Of a stretch of 64,000 bases of DNA, positions 34,461-45,871 are shown piece by piece; position 1 is the stretch's first letter, and the number at the start of each line of letters is the position of its first letter. The notes beneath the pieces were generated by a model. The model was not told the origin of the DNA and searched no databases. It saw only the letters and a program-made list of their open reading frames with translations. Origin of the DNA: Mortierella alpina (Eukaryota; Mortierellomycota; Mortierellomycetes; Mortierellales; Mortierellaceae); assembly GCA_029449245.1 (NCBI GenBank), contig JANATF010000004.1, forward strand, positions 2,046,001-2,110,000, given 5' to 3'. Position numbers and translations under genes: made by a program.

Positions 34461-36725
34461 CAGTGGTATACGAGACACATGAACGACGTGTTCTGTACCC
34501 CTGCTCTCGAAGGCAAGCTTGCCACATTCGTGGACGACATGGCTACCGGAATACAGACATTGCAGCAGCACCTCGAGCGCATCGAGCAAGTACTGTCTCG
34601 AATGAATGAGGTCAATGGGTCGTTTGCTGGAAGCAAGTCTGGTTTTTTTGTCGAACGGCGCGAATTTCTGGGTCGAGTCCTGGGTCCAGAAGGCATGAGT
34701 GCCCATCCCAAGAAGCTGAACAAGGTCTCCATGTGGCCTATCCCCACAAACGTCAAGGAGCTGCGGGCTTTCATTGGCTTTTGCTTGTTCATGGGCGAGT
34801 TCGTCTCTGGGTTCTCCAAGGTTGCAGGACTCCTGTTCAAACTCTACCGCTTCGATAAGAGACCTCTTGCATTCCAGAAGGCCTGGAGCGAGGACCCAAA
34901 TTTTGAGCAGGCGTTCCAAGACTTGCAGCGATCATTATTGGGATCACCGGTACTTATCCTGATCGACCATCGGCGCCCCGTCATCGTATCAGCGGACACG
35001 TCTGGTGAGCACACTGGATATGTCCTGGCTCACGCTGCCTACGAGTCAGACGACGGCAACATTACCATCAAGACCGTCTATCGGCCGATCCTCTTTGGAA
35101 GTCGTAAGCTGTCCGGTACCGAGTCCCGCTACTTTGCAACGGAGCGGGAGTTGCTGGGCTTTGTCTATGTGCTACGGAAGAACGAGCATCTATTGTTAGA
35201 CAAGGTCATTCACGCATTCCTCGATCACAAAGCATTGCTGTATCTGCACAATCTACAATTTCAAAACGCACGCCTTACCAGGTGGTCTCTGTATGTCGCA
35301 CGGTTCAACGTCAAAATCCACCACAGACCCGGACGAGATATGAAGGACTCCGATCCGCTCTCCAGGGTACCCCTGGTAGGACCGCCCCCATAGCATGGTC
35401 TCGAAGACGAAATCGAACTCTTGGGGGGTTTGCGTCTCGTCGCCCTGGTCGAGCTCCATGAAGAGCCGTATGCCTCAATCGTAGCCTGGCTCCAGGGTGA
35501 TACACTATCCGAGAGGTCCCGCTCCGAACGCATAAGGATTGCACGACAGGCTGCAGGGTTCTTTGTGCAAGCCGGGAGCCTCATGAAGCGCACCGTCGGA
35601 GCAAATCCACGCCTGTATGTCCCACCTCTGGATAGACAGCAGCTTATCGACACCCTGCACGGCTCCACCACCAACGGCCATTTGGGTATCGTGGGCACGT
35701 TCCGCCTTGCAGCCATCAGTTACTTCTGGCCGCGTCAGTACGAGGACATCAAAGCCGCTGTCCAGAGCTGTGATGCATGTCAACGCTTCCAGAAGAAAGA
35801 TCCCACCAGATACCGTCACCATCGTATTCCGCCGCCGCCATCCATCTTTCTTGTCGTAGGGATGGATAACGTGGGTCCTCTTCCACCGTCTCACGGCAAA
35901 TCATACATCCTGAGCCTGATCGACTACTTGTCCGGATGGGTCGAGTCGATTGCCCTGAGTGACATCCAAGGCACAACTATCCAAAGAGAGGTGAAGAGAC
36001 ACTGGTTTGAGCGTTACGGTCTTCCTCAAGTCATTATCACGGACAACGGGACTTCGCTGGCGCAAGGAGCGTTTAAAAAGGAGTGCGACGAGAATCATAT
36101 CACAATTGCAACTGCAACTGCTTACCACCCACAGACGAACGGGAAAATTGAGAGGTACAATGGCTTCCTGGTGCAACAACTACGGAGGTGCTTGGCTGAG
36201 AACCTGTTGCCCGAGAACAAGTGGAGGGTCATGTTAGAGCGAGTGGTCTGGACATGGAACACTATGGAAAAAGAAGTGCAGGGCTACTCTCCATTCGAAA
36301 TGCTGTATGGACAGCCTGCACGTACCTCGCTCAGCAACAAATACGATCCAGCCGTCGTTGATCCTGTCCACCAGAAGACGCTGAACAAGCAGCGTCGCGG
36401 CATGCTCGCTCTCATACGCAAGACCGCCCTTGAACGGATAAACGAGGAGCACCGCATCCTCGAGCGCGGCTCGCGGCTGCCAAGGCCTAGAGAATATCAC
36501 GTAGGCCAGTCAGTTCTCGTGTATCGTCCCAGCCTCGACAAGCAGTGGAGCAAGAAGTTGCAGCCGAGATGGATAGGGCCTCTCCAAATCAGCGCTAAGC
36601 GTGCAGGCGGAGCTTACCTTGTGGTGCAGAAGAAAGGTCTCTTGCGCTTCCTCTATCGAGCGGGTCGTCCCGTGAACCACACGCACCTCAAACCGTACCG
36701 AACGCCCACCAGACGCACTGGATAG
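34461..36725 (+). pseudogene. pol: Element J Pol, C-terminal part (RT-RNase H-integrase) with an in-frame stop
   Basis: Closely parallels element C Pol: QWYTRHMNDVFCTP, FVDDMATG (FVDD as in C), RNase H (SADTSGEHTGYV, LDHKALLYL), integrase HHCC (HGSTTNGHLG to CDACQRF) and D,D,E (GMDNVG, ITDNGTS, GKIERYN), ending VNHTHLKPYRTPTRRTG with no chromodomain. A single TAG at 35391-35393, where C has a Tyr codon (PTYGLEDE against PP-stop-HGLEDE), breaks an otherwise open frame. The 5' part is missing because K is inserted at 34460. It is not functional as it stands. Confidence 0.9.
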
Positions 36726-37094
36726 GGCAAGCGCGAGAGAGGGTTTTGGCTGAAGGGAGATCGCGCAAGAAGAAGGGCTGAGGACGTGGCTCATCATCTG
36801 GATGCAAGATGAACAAGCGATGCGGATCCGAGGACGATGACAACGAGATCGAGATCGGAAACGCGTGATGGAGTAATGGCAAGGATGAATCAGGATGGCT
36901 TGCACTGAAGAAGTTGATCATGCGGGATGAATGGAAGAAAGAAAAAACAGGAGAACAGAGATTGCGATCAGATGAGGAGAATCTGAGGCGCAATGAGCAA
37001 AAAAAAAAAAAAAAAATCGAGGACACAGGGGATCCATTCTCGCTTGGATCTGCTTTGACGGCTCAGAAGAGCCGACAAGAGGCACTGCGATCGG
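36726..37094 (+). other. Element J 3' UTR with hairpin beside the 3' LTR
   Basis: Holds an A run of about 18 (36999-37016). A perfect hairpin CGGCTC-AGAA-GAGCCG (37059-37074) follows, then ACAAGAGGCACTGCGATCGG immediately before the LTR. The last part matches element C; the hairpin differs in sequence but not in position or size. No coding capacity beyond short ORFs. Confidence 0.75.
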
Positions 37095-37997
37095 TGTGGT
37101 GTAGCAAATGCGATGTCCTCTCTTTCTTGCTTTTGATTTGTAGTACTTGGCAACATGAATGCCCAGGTGGTGGCACGTACTGCACCGCCCTGTTGCCTTG
37201 AATGATTTCTGTGAAATAAAAAGAGCACCGACCCCGAACCTTGGTTCGTGGTCTGTTTCCCTCCCAAAGATTTGCCTTGTCATATTTTGCCACAACCGCT
37301 GCTGAAACATTCATTCATATCGAACCCCCACGATCAAACCCACACACACTGGCTGTCCCCACGCGAGAGACGCTACTCTACCATAGCTTTGCCCGCCAAC
37401 AGCGAGAGCTGAGCAAGAGTAGAGACGGGTTTCCCCTCTATTTCCATTCCACCTGTCCGTACGCAATCTGTTAGAAGCCATCTTTGTCCCTCCTGGCCCT
37501 CCGCTGCTGCTATCACCGCAGCGACCGCTAGGTAATAATCATGTTGCCTTAGCGACCAAGAATGGAGCGCGTTGCAGACCACTTTGGCCAATATTCTTGC
37601 ACAGGAATCAAGAGCGAGCCCTTTGAGCTGACGAGTCCTTACCCGCTGTGGGTCGTATTATTTTATTAGATACATACTAGTTTTGCTTCCCTTCTTCCCT
37701 AAGAGTCTTCTTGTGGACCAGCGTTCCCCACCGGTCCTCATAGTAAGTTGCTCATGAGTTAGTTCATATTTGTTATCTCCTTGAGACAGAAACACTTACC
37801 TTTAAGTAGTCATTCTCTCATAGAGTGAATCCCTTTTTGGAGTTGATCCTTCCCCCAGTCTTGCGCGTCCGTTAATCGTTCCCGCGATCAACTTGTAAGT
37901 GCGCTGGTGTTTCCTCTCTCGCTTTTCTTCCTAGTTCATGATGAACAGATATTCATATATTAGTATGTTTCTTTTGATGTAGACCAACGACACCACA
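37095..37997 (+). repeat. Element J 3' LTR (903 bp)
   Basis: TGTGGTGTAGCAAATG to CCAACGACACCACA. The same length as the solo copy at 43550-44452. It shares architecture with LTRs C and D: hairpin GGACC/GGTCC (37715-37719 and 37733-37737), then AGTAAGT at 37742, and a second GTAAGT at 37895 with candidate acceptors at 37858 and 37982. Confidence 0.92.
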
Positions 37998-38338
37998 ACG
38001 CCATCGTCCAAGAGGTCAATAGACAAAACAACAGCAACCAGCGGAACCAATACCAGGCCACCAATAATCAGCGGGGCTCTCGCCCCAACGGTAACCAGCA
38101 CCAATGGGGCCGCAACAACAACAGCAACAATAACGACTGGGCTCACCTGCCAAAGCTGACGCCCGCGGAGAGACAATATCTCATAGAGAACAACGGCTGC
38201 TTCAAGTGCCGCAAGCTAGGGCACTTGTCATATGAGAACAGATGCCCTCCTCGTAACCGTGGAATGAACCATATAGCAACTAACGTGGGCGCTCCCTTCT
38301 ATGGCCAGTCGGGAAACGCCCCCAGCGGTCAGGCTTAG
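37998..38338 (+). pseudogene. gag: Element G Gag, C-terminal part with zinc knuckle
   Basis: Begins in frame as NAIVQEVNRQNN, an Asn/Gln-rich stretch, then HLPKLTPAERQYL and the knuckle CFKCRKLGHLSYENRC. The spacing after His is six residues rather than four. It ends GNAPSGQA and TAG. Unlike H there is no frameshift in the Gly-Arg-Asn stretch (QWGRNNN). The N-terminal part lies left of element J. Confidence 0.87.
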
Positions 38339-38356
38339 TCCAGGACTTGATCGCTG
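38311..38356 (+). promoter_or_regulatory. Predicted -1 ribosomal frameshift signal, element G gag-pol
   Basis: G GGA AAC (38311-38317), spacer GCCCC, 11-bp stem CAGCGGTCAGG (38323-38333) with CTTGATCGCTG (38346-38356) holding two G-U pairs where K has A-U. The gag stop TAG (38336-38338) is in the 12-nt loop. Confidence 0.83.
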
Positions 38357-41300
38357 AAACCCCCTCCCTTTCTCCTCTGGACAAAGGGAGTGAGCCTCGC
38401 CCCCAGGCAAGTACTTGTTCTATTTCTGCAAATAAAATTGCTGTTGAACATCACGCTTGCCGCACACCTACGCTCGCTCCCTCACATGCAAACGAGAATG
38501 ATACTCTGGATACTCACCCCGCCCCCTACCCCGCGCCCCCCGTTACCAAACCTTGCCACGACCCATCTGTGGTGCTTAGATTGCCTGAGAAGATGGACCT
38601 GGACCCAGCCTCCTCAAACGCGTCTTCACCCGCGCTCTCCAAGAGCAAACTGAGACGTGTGCGCAAACGTGCTGTTCGGCTACAGTCCTTCAGTGTGACT
38701 GAGGCTGAGCGCACGCTGCTCACGTTCATTGGCTCCGTCAATGGACACCCTGCACGCATCCTCATCGATGGCGGTGCAGAGGGAAACGTCATTAGTACCT
38801 CCTTTCAGAAACGACATTCACTTCCTCTCCATTCGCGCAACCCCATTCCCATTGTTCTTCCTGACGGCTCCTCCTCCATCACTCAGCACACTGTCCCCAT
38901 CACCCTCACTCGCAACAACTACGCTGACAATCTCGACCCCCTCCTTTATCCACTCAAATCTTACGACCTGATCCTCGGCAAACCATGGCTCACAACCACC
39001 AACCCCGACATCAACTGGCGCACCAACGACTTGCATTTCCAGCACCGTGGCTGCAATGTCATCTGGTCATGCAGAGGATTCGCCCCCTCTTCCATTACAG
39101 CTAAGTCTGGAGGCCGCCTCCTGAGCCACATGCACTTCAACTCCCTCGCCTCCCAACCCGGCAACGAAGTGTTCCTGGCGTTAGTCAAGACCACTTCGGG
39201 CAACAACCCCTCCACTCCTCCCGTCCCTGACGAAGTGCTCCCCATACTCGACGAGTTTCGCGACGTCTTCCCCACCTCCCTCCCTGATGGTCTCCCACCA
39301 GACCGAGGCGATGCAATGAAAATCGAAACTGATCCCACCGCCGACCCCCCTGTCCGACCAGTCATTCGTCTCTCCATTGCGGAACTCGATGAGCTCAGGA
39401 AGCAGTTGGACGAATTGCTGAAAAAGAAGTTCATCAAACCTAGCACCTCGCCATACGGAGCACCTGTCCTTTTTGTCAAAAAGAAGGATGGATCGTTACG
39501 CATGTGTGTGGACTACCGCGGCCTGAACAGAATCACCCGAAAGAACCGCCATCCCCTCCCCCGCATTGACGAGCTCATCGACCGCTTTCGCGGCGCGCAG
39601 TTTTTTACCAAACTTGATCTCCTCTCTGGGTACCACCAACAGCGCGTTTACGACCCACACACACACAAAACCGCCTTTCGCTGTCGCTACGGTCACTTTG
39701 AGTTTAACGTTGTCCCTTTCGGGCTGACTAACGCTCCTGCCTCTTTTTCAAACATGATGTTTAACGTGTTCGACCCGATCCTCGACAAATGGGTGGTCAT
39801 TTACCTCGATGACATTCTGATCTACTCGAAAACAAAGGAGGAACACCTGGACCACATCAGGAGTGCGCTGACCCTTCTGCGCAAACACGGACTCTACGTC
39901 AAACTGAGCAAGTGTTCGTTCATGCAGGAAGAGACGGAGTTTTTGGGACACGTAATCTCCAAGGACGGGATCCACACCAACGCTGGCCTCGTCCGCGCCA
40001 TTCGCGAGTGGCCTCGACCTAGCAAGCAGAAGGATGTGCAACAATTCATTGGCCTCGCTCAATTTTACCAACAGTATATTGATGGATTTGCTGACATCGC
40101 ATTACCGTTGACTGGTCTCTTAGGTGAGGGCGTGCCATTCTCTTGGGACCCTGACAAGGAACACGCCTTCACCGCTCTCAAGGACGCCATCAGCAAAGCA
40201 CCGGTACTCAGGATCTTTGACCCCGATCTAGCCACCACTGTTGAAGCTGATGCGTCTGGATTCGCTGTTGGAGCCGTGCTTTTCCAGACAGACGAACATG
40301 GAGTCTCGAGACCAGTGGCGTTCACATCCAGGAAGATGAATTCTGCAGAGAGGAACTATCCAACTCACGAACAGGAGCTGCTGGCTGTCGTTCACGCGCT
40401 AAAGACATGGCGTTATTATCTGGATGGATCACACTTCGTCGTGTACACGGATCACGCCACGCTTCGCCACTTTCCAACGCAACCCAAACTGACTCACAGA
40501 CAGGCACGTTGGATGGAGTTGCTACAGGAGTACGACTTTGATTTCAAGTATAAGCGTGGCGCAGACAACATCGTACCAGACGCCCTCTCCAGACGACCTG
40601 ACCACAAGGAACCAGACCCCGTCGCGCTACACTCGTTGGTTGTACAACTGGACCCAGGATTGAGGCAGCGCCTGATTGATAGTTACCCGGATGACCCTAA
40701 ACTCGGTCCTATCTACGAAAGCTGCCTCCAGGGAAGTTGCCCCCAAAGATACTCACTCCACGAGAATCTTTTGTTTGTTGAACGACATGACACAAACCTT
40801 GTCTGCATTCCTCAGAAGTCTGACATTCGTCTCTCTCTCTTACATGATGCTCATGACTCAGCAATAGCAGGTCATTTGGGATTCGACAAGACGTATGAGC
40901 AACTCAGACGAGCAGCGTACTGGCCAAGGATCGCACGGGACACGAGGACGTACGTGGAGACTTGCGAAAGTTGCCAACGCAACAAGCCCAGTCGTCAAAG
41001 ACCAGCAGGACTTCTCCAGTCCCTTGATATACCGGATCAGCGCTGGGACACAGTGACCATGGACTTCATCGTTCAGCTGCCTAAGACGCCGCGAGGATTT
41101 GACGCCATCACAGTCTTTGTGGACAAGCTGTCAAAGCAAGTCCACTTCGTGGCCAGTAAGACGACCGACACTGCTCCTGACGTCGCTCGGATCTTCTTTG
41201 ACAACATTTTTCGGCTGCATGGAATGCCCACCACCATAGTCTCGGACCGCGACACCAAGTTCACCAGCCACTTCTGGAAAGAACTTCATCGCCTCATGGA

Positions 41301-41766
41301 TGTCAAGCTCGCCATGTCAACTGCATTCCACCCACAGACGGACGGCCAGACGGAAAGAGCCAATCAGACGCTGGAGATCATGCTGAGGGCGTTCGTGGAC
41401 CAACAACAGACGAACTGGGACCTACTCTTGACTGCTGCAGAGTTCGCTTATAACAACGCCACCAATGCCACCACAGGATTCTCCCCATTCTTTCTGAACG
41501 CCGGCTTCCATCCACGTGTACCAGCCGCGCTGCTCCTGCCCCCGAGCACACTCATCCCCACGGTAGAAACGTTCGTGACCAACCAGCACACTTCCTTGAC
41601 CATCGCAAAGGAGGCCATAGCATTGGCACAGGAACGACAGGCCAAGAACGCGGACACACGACGCCGAGACCACACGTTCAAGGTTGGAGATCAGGTGTTA
41701 CTGAACACGGACCATATCACAGTCGCCGCGGACCAAAACCAGCCCTCACGCAGATTGCAACCTCGT
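38317..41766 (+). pseudogene. pol: Element G Pol, part 1 (protease-RT-RNase H-integrase)
   Basis: 1150 codons from the slip site to the F2 insertion. Positions count from the TTG at 38347. The protease motif ILIDGGAEGNVIS is near 138. The reverse transcriptase YLDDILIYS is near 486. RNase H (VEADASGFAVGAV, YTDHATLRHF) is near 632-730. Integrase has the HHCC finger (HDSAIAGHLG to CESCQRNKP) and D,D,E at TMDFIVQ, VSDRDTKF and QTERANQ. The frame stops at RLQPR, where F2 begins. It continues at 56976. By eye it is very close to H. Confidence 0.93.
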
Positions 41767-41979
41767 TGTGATATTCTCTAGGGGTAAACTTACAATACTA
41801 ACTGGGGAACTGAAGTCAACGAGAACAAGAGGGGGTTTTATTGTGGACAGGGATCTGGAGGACTTATATAGCTCCTCCAGACGCCGGTCACGGGAACTCT
41901 TAATAATCGTAGAAGTAAAAAGGGAGGTGCGACTCAGGTACATACGTGCCTGAGCCCCACACCAGCATAAAACACCACA
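41767..41979 (-). repeat. Element F2 3' LTR
   Basis: 213 bp. Differs from F1 at several sites (actaactggggaactg, agaggggg, acgccgg), variants shared with its own 5' LTR. Confidence 0.93.
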
Positions 41980-42619
41980 GACTCCCCCCTCGAGATGAAA
42001 TCCAGGGTTGCAGTGCTGTGATGTGGCTAGAAACGGTAGCAATTCGTTTCTAAAGTGCCAGGATAAAGGAAAAACTATACAAAGTGATGGGAAAAAAGAA
42101 CCTTTTCCATATAGATAGAGGGATTAAAACCTCTGAGAGTGGGTAAAGCAGAGTGTACATCTCTTGCTTGAACCACTTGGGAAGGAAAACCGATGAAGAA
42201 CGGGAAAGCCTTCTCACACCAGGATCAAAAATTAACCTGAGTTAGTCTGATGAGAACATGTCTCATACTGCTGTACAGTGCGTCTGCAGACTGCGGCTGT
42301 CTAAAATGCCTAATATACGGTGGCTAGTGCTCAATGGCACGAGTTGACAAAAGACAACTCTTACTTGTCATGGAAAAACGCAATGCGGAAAAAAGACCAA
42401 AGACCAAGTGTGAATGAATGAGGAAAGTAAGGTCCAAACCTTAATCCAAAAAACCTCATGGTGAACAACGCGCGCGTGAGAATGTGGTATACATGGGAAT
42501 AAGTCCCACACTCCCCCGCAAAATGATTTTTTACGCGGTTCAAAAATAGAATTACAAAAATTGTAATGTACATGCCTCTTCTCTTCTCCATTCCCTCTCC
42601 TGCACAAACCTGAAAACGA
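41980..42619 (-). other. Element F2 3' untranslated region
   Basis: 640 bp, almost identical to the F1 segment 24255-24894, with the same polypurine tract (41980-41992). No gene seen. Confidence 0.78.
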
Positions 42620-43549
42620 CTACAACTTCTCCACATTACCACGACCTGATCGTCTGACCCGATGCGTAGTGCTGGAGCCAGCTTGAGCAATTGAAGCGAT
42701 TGCAGGAGCCTTTCTCTTAATGCTAGCTGTCACGTTTGTTGCAAGGTGATTCTTCAACTCTTCCTTCTGAGTCTTCAGCTTCTTTCGATGCTGCTTCGCG
42801 ACTACGTGAGGATTCGTCTTGTTAATTCCTTTCCAATATTGGTGGACTAACTTGTCCGAGTCAAACTGTTCGTAGGGGATGAAGGAGTCTTCATTCTCCG
42901 AGTATCCCTTCCAATGAACCTTATAAAGCAATTGGCCGTCTTCTAAGCTATGTCCTAGAATCGACTCAACTTCGTAGCTCTCCTCAGAGGGCTGCGCCAG
43001 GTCTTGGGTTACTACGTTCAATTGCTCAGGAGCATAATGACGAGGCAAAATGTCACCCGTTGCGTCTTGCAATTCATAAGCACGAAAGCTCGTTCGTCTC
43101 ACTACTTTAAAAGGGCCGTCCTTTTTAGGAACAAGAGCACCTTCAGCAACTGGATCGATCGCCATGACAAAGGCGCCAGGTTGAATTTCACGGATGGTAT
43201 GCGAGTTGTTGAATTTATCAATCATTTTCTTTTGGTTGTCTGAACTAATGTCAGAAAGTGCAGGAAATATCAAATGAGTCAAGTATAATAATCTTTTCTC
43301 TAAATCATCATCAGATAGCAAGCGACTGTCCGCAGCTGTGAAATTTGATATCCCAGGAAACGCTCTACCGTAGAACAAAGAGAACGGTGTAGAGTTATGA
43401 AGCGAGACAATTCTCGTGTTCATTTGAAGTTGAACCATGGGTAAGTGCACATCCCAATTAGTGGGGTTAGCTTCAATGTTTTTACGAAGAATGTCCTTCA
43501 TTGACTTGATATGCCTCTCTGCTACTCCGTTACCTCGAGGGTGATACGG
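42620..43549 (-). pseudogene. gag-pol: Element F2 Gag-Pol, C-terminal piece (integrase end and chromodomain)
   Basis: About 310 codons ending at the natural stop. From the solo J LTR they read GNGVAERHIKS-type integrase sequence, the integrase C-terminal region and the chromodomain (YEVESILGHSLEDGQL). The upstream break has the TSD acgg (43546-43549) and rejoins the piece ending at 44457. Confidence 0.9.
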
Positions 43550-44452
43550 TGTGGTGTCGTTGGTCTACATCAAAAGAAACATACTAATATATGAATATCT
43601 GTTCATCAGGAACTAGGAAGAAAAGCGAGAGAGGAAACACCAGCGCACTTACAAGTTGATCGTGGGAACGATTAACGGACGCGCAAGACTGGGGGAAGGA
43701 TCAACTCCAAAAAGGGATTCACTCTATGAGAGAATGACTACTTAAAGGTAAGTGTTTCTGTCTCAAGGAGATAACAAATATGAACTAACTCATGAGTAAC
43801 TTACTATGAGGACCGGTGGGGAACGCTGGTCCACAAGAAGACTCTGAGAGAAGAAGGGAAGCAAAACTAGTATGTATCTAATAAAATAATACGACCCACA
43901 GCGGGTAAGGACTCGTCAGCTCAAAGGGCTCGCTCTTGATTCCTGTGCAAGAATATTGGCCAAAGTGGTCTGCAACGCGCTCCATTCTTGGTCGCTAAGG
44001 CAACATGATTATTACCTAGCGGTCGCTGCGGTGATAGCAGCAGCGGAGGGCCAGGAGGGACAAAGATGGCTTCTAACAGATTGCGTACGGACAGGTGGAA
44101 TGGAAATAGAGGGGAAACCCGTCTCTACTCTTGCTCAGCTCTCGCTGTTGGCGGGCAAAGCTATGGTAGAGTAGCGTCTCTCGCGTGGGGACAGCCAGTG
44201 TGTGTGGGTTTGATCGTGGGGGTTCGATATGAATGAATGTTTCAGCAGCGGTTGTGGCAAAATATGACAAGGCAAATCTTTGGGAGGGAAACAGACCACG
44301 AACCAAGGTTCGGGGTCGGTGCTCTTTTTATTTCACAGAAATCATTCAAGGCAACAGGGCGGTGCAGTACGTGCCACCACCTGGGCATTCATGTTGCCAA
44401 GTACTACAAATCAAAAGCAAGAAAGAGAGGACATCGCATTTGCTACACCACA
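43550..44452 (-). repeat. Solo LTR of family J (903 bp) in element F2
   Basis: Inverted relative to element J's LTR: TGTGGTGTCGTTGG to GCTACACCACA. TSD acgg at 43546-43549 and 44453-44456. Only a few differences from 37095-37997. A 72-codon ORF here appears in both copies and is probably fortuitous. Confidence 0.94.
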
Positions 44453-45761
44453 ACGGTGTAGACAGACGATGATCAATTGTAAGTGTCTTTGTCATTTCTT
44501 TGATAATGCTGTTGACGAACTCTAGCCCGTTGTCACTTTGGATGATTTTCGGAAAACCGATATCACAAAAAAGACGGAAAAGGCGCTTACTAACTGAAGC
44601 AGCATCCTTGGTTCTCAACTCAAATAGAAATACAAATCTAGTACAGACATCAACGACTAATAATGCATATTCATAGCCATTAGTGCTCAGCGGAAATTGC
44701 GCCAAGTCTATAGCCAAGTGTTCACCAGGTAATTCTGCGTGAATGGCTTTTAAAGGGTGATAGCCTTTTCTTGCGATATTGTACCGCTGACAAGATGAAC
44801 ACGATTTAACCCAGAGGACACAGTCCTCTTTCAATCTGGGCCACGTTTTATTGTCTTGATGGATCATGTTCACCATTGCTGTAGCCCCTAAATGACCAAA
44901 GGAATGCGTCTTCTTCAAAATCTCTCTTCGCCTAGATTTCTCAGGAACGTGCCAACTCTCAGGATCAGGAATTTGATGCATGAAAGACAATGCAGGCAAC
45001 TGCACCCCTTCTGGAGATGTTATGCTATCAGGAGTCATTCGAAGAGCAAAGTCTACAGAATCAATTGTCTCTGGAACAGATGACACACTGGTCATGGCAG
45101 CATTACTCTTTGAATGCTTCACGATAGCTGACCTTTTATCTTCTGGCCATAATTCTTCAGGAAACGCTCTGGATAAAGTGTCAGGGATCACATTCAATAT
45201 TCCAGGACGATGAATGATTTCAAAGTCATAGCTGAAGATAGTTTCACGCCAATCAGCCATTATGTTTGACAAACATTTCTGATCCATCAGAAAGGTCAAC
45301 GGCTTATGATCTGTGAATAAGGTAAAACGTCTGCCCCACAAATAATAGTGAAACTTCTTCAAAGTAAAGATGATTGCTAGTAGTTCCTTTTTATAAGCCG
45401 GATACCGCTTCTCATGATCACGCAAAGCACGCGAAGTGAAAGAGATATAATTAATCTTACTATCGTCTTTTTCGCCTAATGGTAACTGATAAGCCATACC
45501 AGCAATCCCTTCATTAGAAGCATCCGTTCCTACATACATATGCAGTGTCCAGATTACTTGTTTCAATATAGGAGCATACGGAAATAGCTTTTTAATACCC
45601 TCAAAGCACTTCATCTGCAAATCATTCAGTACGAAGCGACCTTTAGCATTGCGCAAAGATTCGAGTGGACCAGCAATAGGACCATATAACGGCAAGTACT
45701 CTCGGAAGTAGTTAAACATTCCCATGTATCTTTGTACTGCCTTGTTGTTGGTAGGCGGGGC
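44453..45761 (-). pseudogene. gag-pol: Element F2 Gag-Pol, middle piece (RT end, RNase H, integrase core)
   Basis: From the break at element H (MGMFNYFREYLPLYG region) through RNase H (VGTDASNEGIAG, TDHKPLTFL), the HHCC finger and the first two integrase acidic residues (AIDLAQ, SDNGLEF) to the solo LTR. The reverse transcriptase core, including YVDD, is absent. It is an inactive remnant. Confidence 0.9.
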
Positions 45762-45861
45762 TGTAGTAGGGGTCAGGTCAAGTAGGTGGAAAAGGAATGT
45801 ATTTACAGGTATCGTACTACTCTACTCTATATAGTCGTTGTGACTGGACACTACTGTTACA
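45762..45861 (-). repeat. Element H 3' LTR and polypurine tract
   Basis: 100 bp, TGTAGTAGGGG to CTACTGTTACA on the + strand. The element strand has AAAAGGGGAAGG (45862-45873) immediately before it, overlapping the last codon of pol. A CTATATAGAG TATA-like box is inside. Confidence 0.93.
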
Positions 45862-45871
45862 CCTTCCCCTT

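Larger units (their letters stand above)
34460..37997 (+). mobile_element. Element J: C/D-lineage retrotransposon, right-hand part
   Basis: Pol from mid reverse transcriptase to its stop, a 3' UTR and a 903-bp 3' LTR. The left part is beyond K and outside the window. The flank after the LTR is the gag of element G, beginning acgc, the presumed 4-bp TSD. One nonsense codon in pol suggests it is older than C. Confidence 0.85.

Noticed and set aside
35391-35393. Stop-codon readthrough in J pol
   Set aside because: The TAG lies in the middle of Pol where C has a Tyr codon. It has no link to a domain boundary, so it is a nonsense mutation.
44346-44460. A fusion tail on the F2 integrase piece (LWCSKCDVLSFLLL...)
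   Set aside because: The open frame runs into the solo J LTR. The true F2 frame continues at 43549 after removal of that LTR.
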